Shown here in pieces: positions 57,701-60,611 of a stretch of 64,000 nt of DNA. Position numbers and translations under genes: made by a program. The notes beneath the pieces are model-generated. The model had not been told where the DNA came from, made no database searches, and saw only the letters and a list, made by a program, of their open reading frames with translations. Source of the stretch: Cliona cf. orientalis (taxonomy: Eukaryota; Porifera; Demospongiae; Clionaida; Clionaidae); contig OZ005690.1 in the NCBI GenBank assembly GCA_963930775.1, forward strand, positions 7,486,225 to 7,550,224, read 5' to 3'. The number at the start of each line of letters is the position of its first letter. Positions within the stretch are counted from its first letter, which is position 1.

Positions 57701-57928
57701 AAGCGTAGTTTCTGATCTCGAGCTTGTGGCCCCCCTAGAACCCATTCTACTCACACCCCAGTCAAAATTGTACCGCGCTGAATTTATCCTCAAATTATCC
57801 CCAACTCTACAATGCAACGAGAATTTATCTATTTAATTATATAACATCATAAACATGCAACTCTATATCCCAATTTACCTGGTACTACTGTCTGGCAACT
57901 TTTCTGGTCGCATAACATCGTCAGCCAT
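24752..57928 (-). CDS. MON1: MON1, vacuolar fusion protein (16 exons, complete)
   Basis: MON1 pairs with CCZ1 as the exchange factor that activates Rab7 on late endosomes and autophagosomes. Exons on the minus strand: 57879-57928, 53568-53787, 41215-41341, 40901-41101, 38080-38139, 37942-38020, 34662-34842, 33219-33401, 32432-32503, 28310-28391, 28024-28238, 27887-27953, 25820-25919, 25549-25651, 24852-24947, 24752-24796. They sum to 1881 nt in one frame (626 codons plus stop); animal MON1 proteins are about 550-650. The N-terminal 220 residues are acidic and low in complexity, as in the family. Longin domain 1 starts at 'KHVFILSLSGKPVYSRYG', then 'MQALVSFVQ', 'YNQILSVLT', 'DLRHLLQGSEKFVDN'. 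Longin 2 and 3: 'WTPICLPKFNDTGFLHAYVS', 'LLLFSTDKE', 'ELRHFIYKSRKTSSMTSP', 'AMLGW'. C-terminus 'RWISREEERLIITSSYTF' matches human 'WIRKEEDRLFILTPLTY'. Introns are mostly long and filled with transposons. Confidence 0.93.
24852..24947 (-). CDS. MON1: MON1 exon 15
   Basis: 'RTSGFDLYAVFDPLIAKSQA' then 'NKLIRWIS'; human '[20 protein letters not shown]' then 'HKLMRWIR'. Donor GTAAGT. Confidence 0.92.
25549..25651 (-). CDS. MON1: MON1 exon 14
   Basis: 'LFQLYMFMQQKIHSQTWPTK', then 'HKEAMLGW'; human '[20 protein letters not shown]'. Phase requires the CTGCAG acceptor, not the TTTCAG ten bases inside. Confidence 0.93.
25820..25919 (-). CDS. MON1: MON1 exon 13
   Basis: 'APELRHFIYKSRKTSSMTSP', then 'ADADDKER'; human '[20 protein letters not shown]'. 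Acceptor TTCAAG, donor GTCAGT. Confidence 0.93.
26021..26227. mobile_element. CCGTA-ended TA MITE, subfamily 'TTTCGCGGA', copy 2
   Basis: Same 207-bp length and ends as 3539-3745, differing by scattered substitutions. It sits in a MON1 intron between TA dinucleotides. Confidence 0.87.
26313..26619. mobile_element. CCGTA-ended TA MITE, subfamily 'GGGGGCTTATACGCG', copy 2
   Basis: Ends CCGTAGAATCCCGCGATTAC / inverse with TA on both sides; shorter than 13958-14338 but with the same iterated motif. Confidence 0.83.
26929..27128. mobile_element. CCGTA-type TA MITE, subfamily 'TTTGGCGG'
   Basis: CCGCATAGCTGGAAAATTTG at left, inverse ATTTCCGGCTATACGG at right, TA on both sides. TTTGGCGG or its inverse occurs at least six times. 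Confidence 0.8.
27130..27886. other. MON1 intron with repeat fragments
   Basis: Holds a fragment shared with 865-920 (CAGCAGTGTTCAGAAAAG, near 27258), a left end of the GTGCAACCTCGATTATCC family (27427), and a poly-C run near 27808. Confidence 0.5.
27887..27953 (-). CDS. MON1: MON1 exon 12
   Basis: KLEKQGCLESIKQAVIESEY plus DV; human 'RLRKRGAHLALREALRTPYY'. Acceptor GCTGCAG, donor GTATGT. Confidence 0.9.
28024..28238 (-). CDS. MON1: MON1 exon 11
   Basis: 'DIHLILNLVDASTSFRSAES', 'WTPICLPKFNDTGFLHAYVS' and 'LLLFSTDKEKFFSLQECQQK' are the most conserved MON1 block. Confidence 0.97.
28310..28391 (-). CDS. MON1: MON1 exon 10, followed by a GC-AG intron
   Basis: 'DVLFAVLVANNQVITFIRPK' then 'LLPL', as in human 'SLVFSILLARNQLVALVRRK' and 'LHPIDLHLLFNL'. 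The donor is GCAAGT, not GT; frame and conservation on both sides fix this border. Confidence 0.92.
28392..29660. other. MON1 intron stretch, TACATGTA-rich
   Basis: No frame or element recognised. TACATGTA-type tracts cluster at 28535, 29178-29245 and 29470-29575. Confidence 0.4.
29690..30545 (+). mobile_element. DIRS-like tyrosine-recombinase retroelement piece (broken)
   Basis: Fossil. The first part resembles the RNase H region ('HINCLKTLAAFLMIKCF', 'ILLRMDNMSAI', 'AEHLLRVQNVITDKELRVM'). The second resembles the tyrosine recombinase region ('LAKQSRSTKPRSEFFFPAF', 'LCPVATLREYEERTK'). Both are typical of DIRS-order elements. Several breaks; clearly dead and partial. It lies in a MON1 intron. 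Confidence 0.75.
30550..31480. other. MON1 intron stretch with a dispersed-repeat segment
   Basis: GGAAGTGAATCCCGCATGCG to the CAACACGGCGGATAAAACAG region (31085-31200) recurs at about 45130-45240 with changes, so it is repeat-derived. The rest is unassigned. Confidence 0.45.
31480..32335. mobile_element. inverted pair of Penelope-like element 3' fragments
   Basis: At 31845-32108 (plus) the frame reads 'YIGESGRTLTQWMSEHKRAV', 'HWTKRKIREGIH', the GIY-YIG endonuclease end of Penelope-like elements. At 31490-31720 the same segment lies inverted. Near 32275 is GCTGAGGAAGGTCCAGGGGC then AAAACGTCCT, typical of the element's terminal region. Partial and inactive. Confidence 0.7.
32200..32245. repeat. 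(CA)n microsatellite
   Basis: ACACACAC run with one CAGA interruption. Confidence 0.9.
32432..32503 (-). CDS. MON1: MON1 exon 9
   Basis: VKCLSMPPSLRQNVTNIIVQ plus YRSK, matching human 'RCLPLAAAVRDTVSASLQQ'. 24 codons, acceptor TTTTTTACAG, donor GTATGC. Confidence 0.9.
32768..33053 (-). CDS. unidentified exon-like frame with a membrane segment, inside a MON1 intron
   Basis: After a possible GGACAG acceptor (33050-33055) an open frame reads 'QLQEITCTQHCNVPLRRGW', 'TLDLDFEASLTKEAGYGFLP', then the hydrophobic 'YYRAFLIIAVFIFASFVIER', a basic tail and a stop. It would suit the last exon of a single-pass membrane protein. It is not in phase with MON1 exon 8 and MON1 needs no exon here. I do not recognise the family. 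It may be a stranded exon of another gene or chance. Confidence 0.3.
33219..33401 (-). CDS. MON1: MON1 exon 8
   Basis: 'LAIQLGYAYNQILSVLTNTQ', then 'DLRHLLQGSEKFVDNIL'; human '[20 protein letters not shown]' and 'DLRRLLSGSERITDNLL'. 61 full codons. Confidence 0.95.
33402..34090. other. MON1 intron stretch
   Basis: Contains TATATAAGG and AATAAA about 20 bases apart near 33638-33660, perhaps a promoter remnant of a repeat; nothing else was recognised. Confidence 0.35.
34090..34645. repeat. dispersed repeat with TATA element, copy 1
   Basis: Shares CAAGTATGTTTGATGTCACA, GGGATAATGTG, a Cys/Arg-codon-like GC-rich centre, and the ending GACACGGACTATATAAGAAA then ATTTTTCGTTGT with 38450-39035. Same orientation, with MON1 exons between, so they are two separate insertions. 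They could be solo termini of a retroelement. Confidence 0.6.
34662..34842 (-). CDS. MON1: MON1 exon 7: longin 1
   Basis: 'YGKEDKLVNLFGIMQALVSF', then 'HQIVFMCRGHLVLVAVSQT' correspond to human 'YGSEDALSSTMGVMMALVSF' and 'YKVVFVRRSPLVLVAVART'. Confidence 0.95.
35097..35220. mobile_element. small inverted-repeat element with a Penelope-like terminal motif
   Basis: TTAGAGTGGAGAACTTTA and its inverse GTTCTCCACTCTAA enclose GCTGAAGAAGGACCTCGTGT, followed by CCGAAATGT, the sort of terminal motif seen in Penelope-like elements. Confidence 0.5.
35300..35540. repeat. dispersed repeat, copy 1
   Basis: Segment ending TACGCTAGGTTCAAATTCTG also occurs at 53900-54140 with many substitutions. GGTTCAAATTC resembles a Pol III B box, so a SINE origin is possible, but no A box is clear. 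Confidence 0.5.
35721..37240. mobile_element. foldback element, ~495-bp arms, with a nested MITE
   Basis: The left arm (35721-36215) and right arm (36298-37240 minus the nested MITE) are inverse copies, starting AGAGCAAGGTACTGATCTTC / inverse. The loop is about 80 bp. The right arm is interrupted by the 460-bp CCGTA MITE. No transposase is visible. Confidence 0.85.
36684..37143. mobile_element. CCGTA-ended TA MITE, subfamily 'TTTTCGTAT', nested
   Basis: CCGTATAGCGGGAAATTTTC and its inverse, TA at 36682-36683 and 37144-37145. The uninterrupted left arm of the host foldback has AGCTACCTG here with one TA, showing precise TA duplication. TTTTCGTAT motif iterated. Confidence 0.9.
37640..37885. 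mobile_element. MITE with TTAATCCAGATTA repeats
   Basis: TAATCCAGATTA and its inverses recur six or so times between CCCCGTTGACACTAGACCCT at left and its rough inverse (GTGTGTAAACAGGG) at right. Confidence 0.6.
37942..38020 (-). CDS. MON1: MON1 exon 6: first longin strand
   Basis: 'HSKHVFILSLSGKPVYSR' matches human MON1A 'HRKHVFVLSEAGKPIYSR'. The donor GTTAGC splits the Arg codon that exon 7 completes. Confidence 0.93.
38080..38139 (-). CDS. MON1: MON1 exon 5
   Basis: EASRSRIDSVELDHREFEDE, entered after a pyrimidine-rich TTTCTTGCAAATTCTAG acceptor and left at GTAAAG. Phase decides the acceptor: the earlier GTGCAG would break the frame. Confidence 0.75.
38450..39035. repeat. dispersed repeat with TATA element, copy 2
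   Basis: Second copy of the 34090-34645 repeat, ending GGACTATATAAGAAAATTGT then ATTTTTCGTTGT. A related GC-rich, TATAAA-containing piece may lie at 63760-63900. Confidence 0.6.
39036..40012. other. MON1 intron stretch, partly GC-rich
   Basis: Around 39350-39570, GAGGTCTCTACGGGATT and TTTACACACCGAGGGCCGGA with rough inverses suggest another palindromic repeat. No exon recognised. Confidence 0.35.
40014..40531. mobile_element. long-TIR element with poly-G and tRNA-like core
   Basis: Inverted arms of about 130 bp (GGTTAGGTTATACGAGAGTG ... and inverse). The core has a 25-G run (40200-40225) and, at about 40320-40395, GAGCTGGGTTGGCAGAGCGG followed by GGGTTCGAATCCCGC, which fit the D arm/A box and TpsiC/B box of a tRNA. 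Confidence 0.75.
40322..40395 (+). ncRNA. tRNA-derived (SINE-like) sequence
   Basis: A perfect B box GGTTCGAATCC lies about 50 bases after an A-box-like GGTTGGCAGAGCGG. I could not fold a full cloverleaf with paired acceptor ends by eye, so it is called tRNA-like and not a tRNA gene. Confidence 0.45.
40570..40680. repeat. short palindromic repeat AGGTGTCTA
   Basis: GGTGTCTATCTAGATAGACACC is a perfect hairpin; AGGTGTCTA units recur three times, followed by CTGATTGGTCAGAATGTTAC. Confidence 0.6.
40901..41101 (-). CDS. MON1: MON1 exon 4
   Basis: Gly/Ser-rich linker (MSIAMGGGTGGGATDYSRYS), then 'LRLEPANEEMAK'. Acceptor TTGCTCAG, donor GTAAAT. Confidence 0.72.
41215..41341 (-). CDS. MON1: MON1 exon 3
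   Basis: ALASDVELSKLSESHR, then a Gly/Ala/His-rich stretch. Preceded by CTATCCAG and followed by GTACAT, which comes from a TACATGTA tract. Confidence 0.7.
41590..42300 (+). other. exon-like frame with donor, intron of MON1, opposite strand
   Basis: From 41780 the frame reads MALSLSKGVPLLEGSSYAIT and continues to 'TAATHNFP', then meets GTAAGT at 41934-41939. The upstream DNA is GC-rich. It could be the first exon of a plus-strand gene or a leader of the DIRS-like remnant that follows. Family not recognised. Confidence 0.3.
42430..42480. repeat. C-run pair
   Basis: Two poly-C runs separated by TGGAAGCTGGCTG; part of an unassigned repeat (CAGGGTTTCATTTAGGGGGT). Confidence 0.5.
42750..44426 (+). 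mobile_element. DIRS-like retroelement piece: gag-like to RT start (broken)
   Basis: Fossil. Gag-like signatures: 'LPKKLEEKILNWEFVDFNEL', 'WPSWVIYDTNYLRHTA', 'WSKVDPNIYARCFTGWA'; a CCCH/Cys knuckle 'CKHGESCKFRHECSQCQGAH'; then the RT opening 'NTPLRPDAWKEALAGHPNKA', 'GVIPKRHIVNKWHLIVDLSS'. Several breaks; no downstream RT core in place. It lies in MON1 intron 2. Confidence 0.8.
44430..44860. other. unassigned sequence after the DIRS-like piece
   Basis: No recognised frame; probably intron or decayed element sequence. Confidence 0.35.
44862..44925. repeat. perfect hairpin, ~26-bp stem
   Basis: AATCAGATCACAGAATTTGT plus TACAAG is followed after 5 bases by its exact inverse. The arm also occurs singly at 7688 and 53223, so it is part of a dispersed repeat. 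Confidence 0.85.
44926..45663. other. repeat-derived intron sequence before the LTR element
   Basis: 44926-45060 is a diverged copy of 53240-53400 (both contain GGGCATTGTTGCTAGGATCT and TTAGACACTGTTT). 45105-45240 resembles 31085-31200. Confidence 0.6.
45669..46113 (+). repeat. BEL/Pao 5' LTR
   Basis: 445 bp, starts TG and ends CA. Contains TATTTAAG (promoter-like, about 45877) and AATAAA (about 45959). Confidence 0.93.
46118..46135 (+). other. primer-binding site, tRNA-Tyr type
   Basis: TGGTCCTTCGAGCCGGAT, four bases after the LTR, is the exact complement of the 3' end of animal tRNA-Tyr including CCA (from memory of the human tRNA-Tyr sequence). Confidence 0.8.
46508..52063 (+). CDS. BEL/Pao gag-pol polyprotein
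   Basis: About 1851 codons from the ATG in ACCATGG context; an open reading exists six codons further up but without ATG. In order: coiled-coil-like N-terminus; DUF1759-type gag ('LPKIDVPTFDGEMLRWQTFW', about residue 245); Cys/His knuckles ('CSLCKTQKHPLYAC', 'CLNCLKPGHFSRSC'); aspartic protease ('LLDSGSSASFIS'); reverse transcriptase ('LRVVFDASAKSS', YVDD); RNase H-like region ('HGFSDASELAYAAVVYL'); integrase with HHCC-like zinc region and DDE core ('VDYAGPVF', 'WSDNGTNFTGA', 'HFGGIWEAAVK'). Family and order are those of BEL/Pao elements. Described as an element, not a host gene. Confidence 0.95.
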   Translation: MATVDLAALKRRRGAIKASITKLTTKIGDLEGKEPSLTIRTQAQQLSKRLESLDGDFKTRHFAVIDVIDDEGQLAVEQDALDKHDDELADLNLRLQILMNPATTTPPPSLTPPPEARPLPSRAILERRSAMLQARLVSMNEKINDLKGDGSDVHLVYLYQEHLADLKRELSELRNEILAITADTSDSLMSNAQKQEDNIFGMSVKVKKLQFLNPAPPSSGAAVAASSPITTPESRTVKLPKIDVPTFDGEMLRWQTFWEQFSISVDKRSDISNTEKLVYLRHSLKDGSAKNVIEGLSHSADQYKEAIDSLKARYDRPRIIHQTHVREIYQVPSLKDGSGKELRRFHDTIKQHLRALRAMKEEPTGSFITALLELKLDKDTMFEWQKASQDAGKIPHYDALLDFLDLRAQASETCSTEPKKRHPPRQATPKSATSFAANAQEATLYCSLCKTQKHPLYACPQFKLLPHDKMLSTIRSSNVCLNCLKPGHFSRSCGSNNRCRKCQKPHHTLLHQDSKSTTENKEPPPERVTPSTLAVVPMVSSYAQSNSGSALLMTCQMFIHAPDGTCIRARGLLDSGSSASFISERVAQSLRLPLSTQHIRITGITGMSRGSPLQSVATLTISPLFSPTEKLTISTIVVPRVTCDLPTQPVHFNAKWSHLNGLHLSDPSFDQPGKIDILLGVDVYADVLLQGRRKGPPGTPVAFETKFGWVLAGKTEDPTTPSTVASHHAMILSGDDILRKFWEIEECPKVASNYSPEERAVVRHFAENHRKNEDGRFVVPLPKDAQAKPLGESRSSAVRRFLSLERSLRSRNQFNEFATVMNEYMDLKHAELVPKGDLNKLPEETFYLPMHAVRKEESTTTKLRVVFDASAKSSTGLSLNDILLVGPTVHPPLIDVLLRFRTHRVALTTDVSKMYRAIELVPTDRDLHRFVWRNNPEEPLLDYRMTRVTFGVSASSFAANMAVKQNALDHAMKYPLAARSVDNSFYVDDGLTGADSIQEAIQLQQQLQELFSKGGFLLRKWNSSDPQAIQHLPAELKHTKPTQEMPTADEYTKTLGIQWNALKDCFKLSVPSPTPLETLTKRGLVSDVAKTFDVLGWFSPSTIKAKILMQQLWELKIGWDDPVPEDIHDAWLQWRTELHLLSQMLIPRCYSSKESQVVTTEIHGFSDASELAYAAVVYLRISDASDHTQISLVMSKSKVAPIKRLTIPRLELCGAQLLAQLIHHVRRVLDVPLSHVYAWTDSTIVLNWLDGSPRRFKTYVGNRISTIIDLIPPDNWRHVCSADNPADCASRGLYPSELLNHTLWWNGPDWLKDPPSNWPAKLPLPPNQQEIDEKEVSLHVHVLTETPTPIIPIDRFSSFDHLKRITAWIVRFTRNCQTKGSAERNKAHLTVPELQAAENYWIKIMQSAHFKSDLISLKGSQSLSRSSSLLPLQPFIDDSDILRVGGRRQLSQTSNYRSRHPAILHGKHPLTHLMIRDEHRRLLHAGPTLLTASLSRFYHIVGGRKVVRSVARKCITCRKYTARPKPQMLGQLPVERITPGSVFDKVGVDYAGPVFIKYGYVRKPTTVKAYICVFVSLSIKAVHLELVTDLTSEAFIACLKRFISRRGLPSLIWSDNGTNFTGAARELKELYQFLKQPSTQNDVNHYLSDKKITWKFIPQHAPHFGGIWEAAVKSMKTHLKRILGDVKLTYEEFSTLLTQVEACLNSRPLVPLPNDDDGIEALTPGHFLVGKPLAALPEVTPTKPISLLKRWQLCQSLVRHFWKRWSSEYISQLGRFNKWQHPARNVQLGDLVAIHEDSPISTKWPLARVIKVHPGKDNLVRVATIKTTHGTYIRPVNKLALILPNDEQFND
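52186..52630 (+). repeat. BEL/Pao 3' LTR
   Basis: Same 445-bp length as the 5' LTR with one visible difference; preceded by a G-rich CTTGGCCGGCGG that may serve as the polypurine-type primer. Confidence 0.93.
52636..53567. other. MON1 intron with palindromic repeats
   Basis: 53220-53400 is the partner of the 44900-45060 repeat. 53395-53490 forms a hairpin (TTTCTACGTGATTTAGAAGA and inverse), with AACCTCCTMAACAGTGTCTA repeated downstream. 53090-53160 carries a GTGACCCCTTCGTGCAGACT motif also seen, inverted, at 45100. Confidence 0.6.
53568..53787 (-). CDS. MON1: MON1 exon 2 (acidic N-terminal region)
   Basis: CDLMCEDDSDDFVHVETPSD ... 'RPRRFLRHIRRQNSP' ... 'ERVQQIE'. Acidic, serine-rich, low conservation. 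Acceptor ATGCAG, donor GTACAT, phase 0 exit. Confidence 0.72.
53900..54140. repeat. dispersed repeat, copy 2
   Basis: Diverged copy of 35300-35540, ending TTTACGCTAGGTTCAAATTC. Confidence 0.5.
54844..55215 (+). mobile_element. DIRS-like reverse transcriptase piece (broken)
   Basis: Fossil. 'RVIVYIDDSIYTSPSESEAE', 'DLDRAGFVLNVMKSQLIS', 'LRLREGCFRVPQHKIDRLKS' are the palm-to-thumb part of a DIRS-order RT. Partial, without the rest of the element; some breaks. Confidence 0.75.
55590..56200 (-). mobile_element. DIRS-like first-ORF remnant (broken)
   Basis: Fossil. On the minus strand from 56200: 'MTAPAKQASGSGATAPALCA', 'LSQVLKDCLEDEMQSLKREL', then a further gag-like, Glu/Ala-rich stretch with several breaks. 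Its opposite orientation to the RT piece at 54844 shows a separate insertion or an inversion. Confidence 0.5.
56738..57415. mobile_element. inverted-repeat element, ~95-bp ends
   Basis: AGTCTCGAATCCAGACCCTC ... TGCATGGTTTTCGTG at left matches the inverse at 57308-57412. The centre includes GC-rich DNA with no recognised frame. It sits in MON1 intron 1. Confidence 0.85.
57416..57878. other. MON1 intron 1, unassigned part
   Basis: No element ends or frames recognised; contains two GGACCCCT-type motifs. Confidence 0.4.
57879..57928 (-). CDS. MON1: MON1 exon 1 (start)
   Basis: ATGGCTGAC start, MADDVMRPEKLPDSST, then a GTAAAT donor in phase 2. The start lies 62 bp from the KMO start on the other strand. 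The join to exon 2 is supported by phase only, because this part is poorly conserved in the family. Confidence 0.7.
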
Positions 57929-57990
57929 GTTTTAAATTGAGGCGCGCTCTATTTAGAAACACGGTTCGAACTTGACGTGTATAAATCGCT
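57929..57990. promoter_or_regulatory. divergent MON1/KMO promoter
   Basis: Only 62 bp separate the two start codons on opposite strands, so at least part of both core promoters must lie here or inside the 5' ends. TATAAAT at about 57980 reads toward KMO and is probably too near its ATG to place the start there. 5' UTRs must be very short or overlap. Confidence 0.65.
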
Positions 57991-59340
57991 ATGAAGACAG
58001 CAGTCATTGGAGGAGGCTTGGTTGGTAGTTTACAGGCGCTTTTTCTTTCCAAGTGCGGATACAAAGTGGAACTCTACGAATCTCGAGCGGACATACGAAA
58101 AGACCGACACTATGGCGGTCGAAGTATCAATTTGGCCCTCAGTGTTCGTGGAAGGGAGGCATTAAAGATTGTCGGGTTGGAAAGGGCGGTACTTGGTGAT
58201 GCTATTCCAATGCATGCAAGGATGATTCACTCTCTATCTGGGGCGACGTCGTCCCAAGCTTATGGAAAACGCAATCAATGTATTTACTCGGTGGATCGTC
58301 GTAAGCTAAATGAGTTGCTTCTAAATGAGGCTGAGAAAGACCCTAATATTTCTTTGAATTTTGAGCATAAGCTTGTGCGTGCTAATTTTGAAGAGAAAGA
58401 GTATACCTTTGCAAAGGGCACCCAAGCTGAAGATGTAAGCATTCATACAGATGTTGTATTTGGCTGTGATGGTGCTTACTCAACTGTTCGACGACAAATG
58501 ATGCGGTGGGGTCGGCTGAATTATCAGCAGGAATACATAGACCATGGCTATAAGGAATTAACAATGCCTCCAAATGAAAATGGTACTTTTTCCATGGCTC
58601 CAAACTTTCTTCATATTTGGCCACGTGGAAATTTCATGATGATAGCTCTTCCAAACAAGGATTACTCCTTTACCGTTACTCTTTTCATGCCGTTCAAGAT
58701 ATTTGATGCTATTGAGACAGAAGAAGAGTTGTTGGCTTTCTTTATGAAACATTTTCCTGACTCGGTAGACAAGATCGGTGTGGAGAGGTTAGTTCAAGAC
58801 TACTTCAACAATCCAGTTGGGAAACTTGTGTCAGTGAAGTGTTATCCTCACTTTATGGCTAACCAAGCTGTTATAATGGGTGATGCCGCTCATGCAGTTG
58901 TGCCTTTCTATGGTCAAGGAATGAATGCAGGATTCGAAGACTGCTTGATCTACTACGAACTCCTAACAAGAGAAGAAGATATCTTCAAAGCAGCTCAGTT
59001 GTATGCAGAGTCCCACTGGAGGGACTGTTACGCTATTGCAGAGCTCTCCATGTATAACTATTATGAAATGCGCTCACATGTTAACAGTCGGTTGTTCCTT
59101 TTGCGCAAAAAGGTAGACAGTTTTTTGCATGCACTATTTCCAAGGAAATTTATTCCTCTCTATACAATGGTGGCATTTACAAGAATTCCGTATCATGTAG
59201 TTGTCCAACGAAGCAGGAAACAGCAAAAGATGGTGACTGTTTGTCTTAGTCTAGGTGCTATTGTATCTCTGTTTATAGCTGGAATGTGTGTTTGGAAATA
59301 TCTGGCTCCTGAACATTATAAAAGTGTACAATGGTATTGA
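57991..59340 (+). CDS. KMO: kynurenine 3-monooxygenase, intronless
   Basis: FAD- and NADPH-dependent hydroxylation of L-kynurenine to 3-hydroxykynurenine, at the outer mitochondrial membrane. 449 residues (human 486). FAD-binding GGGLVG at 7-12 with the acidic E30 ending the Rossmann strand; RGRSINLALS-type block 'GRSINLALSVRGREALKIVG' (43-62); 'IPMHARMIHSLSG' (72-84) holding the Arg that binds substrate carboxylate in the family; GCDGAYS (158-164); GDAAHA (297-302) and 'PFYGQGMNAGFEDC' (305-318), the second FAD motif; 'SMYNYYEMRSHVNS'; C-terminal hydrophobic helix (about 416-437) as in the membrane anchor of human KMO. All family motifs are intact. The whole reading is in one exon, unlike the many-exon vertebrate gene, so either intron loss or an old retrocopy that kept function. 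ATG at 57991 starts right before the FAD motif; no earlier in-frame start is plausible. Confidence 0.96.
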   Translation: MKTAVIGGGLVGSLQALFLSKCGYKVELYESRADIRKDRHYGGRSINLALSVRGREALKIVGLERAVLGDAIPMHARMIHSLSGATSSQAYGKRNQCIYSVDRRKLNELLLNEAEKDPNISLNFEHKLVRANFEEKEYTFAKGTQAEDVSIHTDVVFGCDGAYSTVRRQMMRWGRLNYQQEYIDHGYKELTMPPNENGTFSMAPNFLHIWPRGNFMMIALPNKDYSFTVTLFMPFKIFDAIETEEELLAFFMKHFPDSVDKIGVERLVQDYFNNPVGKLVSVKCYPHFMANQAVIMGDAAHAVVPFYGQGMNAGFEDCLIYYELLTREEDIFKAAQLYAESHWRDCYAIAELSMYNYYEMRSHVNSRLFLLRKKVDSFLHALFPRKFIPLYTMVAFTRIPYHVVVQRSRKQQKMVTVCLSLGAIVSLFIAGMCVWKYLAPEHYKSVQWY

Positions 59341-60135
59341 TTATAATAATTTAATCACTAAAGTTTGAATTTGTGTCCAGAATATTTGCCCCACATAAAC
59401 AAATTTGCAGTTGCACTATGACACCTTAACTATTATATTGTCAGTTTGCACCAAAAGCTAGAAATGTTTGGCGTCTGGAATCACTATATACCCCCACATG
59501 CACATAGGCCATTTTCAGTTGATTTCCACTTATTTAAGCTGAGCGAGGATGTTTATGCACGAAATATACCGAGACTACTTAATCTATGATATGTATATAT
59601 CGCTTCCACTCAAACAAGTCTCCAACCGAGAGATGATCAAACCTCACGAAAAACAATTCATGCAGTCAGTTCGGCGGTGTTGTAGCCATGTATCAGAGTC
59701 TGGCCACGTCGATACTACTACTGAAAGGAAATCAGTCAGAGTTTGGAAATCAGTGTCGAATTGTACAAAAAAAGTCGATGCGCAATTTTATGGTCTGTTG
59801 AATGACATCAAAATCGTGGAGCCGGGTTCTTTGTTAATGTGGCTGACCATGTTTGATATCCTTAGCCATTGAAGCCATACGATATCAGCTGATAACTGCG
59901 TAGTCATGTAAGCCAAAACAATTTAACCACCCATGCTTGTCAGAGAAAGTAGTCACTAGCCTGGGTGCCAGCCCCTTCACAAGAGGGAGAAAGGGCGACT
60001 TGTTCTGTTGAGTCAGCAAGTAGCTAACAAAGTGGTGATGTTCTGGTCTGGTATACATGGTGCAGCGCTGAATTCATGAGGGGTTAACGCTAGGTCAAAG
60101 GTCGCGGGGCTTCTCCGATTCTATTTCAATGTGCA
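59341..60135. other. KMO 3' flank and upstream region of the APAF1-like gene
   Basis: No recognised gene. A 107-codon plus-strand frame (59549-59872) has no family look. CCTGGGTGCCAGCCCCTTCA (about 59964) is related to the inverted ends of the element at 61117-61445, a half copy. Confidence 0.4.
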
Positions 60136-60611
60136 ATGGCTGACCGATTGAGGCTTGGTTTTTTGGCTAACCATCACATTCTCACCAAGAAACTGGACAC
60201 AGATTCCTTACTTCCTGACTTGATCTCTTCTGGACTAATATCATTTGAAGAAAGAGAGCTTATTTCTCACGAAGCAACCGGATCCCTGAAAACTGATCGT
60301 CTCCTAACTATCCTCCATCGACGGGGAACGGTAAACCCTGATATCTTTAGCCAGTTATTTGAGCTGCTTTCCAACGAGTCGGTCACTGCAGGCCAGTTAC
60401 TGGACGACGTCTTGAAGCAGATTAAGGCAGACTCATGTAATGATGGAGTTGTTGCCAGGTTTGCTTATTCTAGTGGCGTACTCAAAGTGGGGGACAGTGT
60501 CTCCCTTCGCAATTCTGAAAACGATATCATCAATGCCCTTACCGTAAGTGAAGTTCTACCACAGTTGGTTTCATATGGAATTGTCAACTTGAGTGAAAAC
60601 GATCTCATTAG
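60136..60611 (+). CDS. APAF1-like exon 1: CARD 1 and first half of CARD 2
   Basis: ATG in GCAATGGC context, 158 codons plus two bases. CARD 1 is complete within this exon; CARD 2 is cut at a phase-2 intron (donor GTTAGT), inside 'SENDLIR'. Confidence 0.85.
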
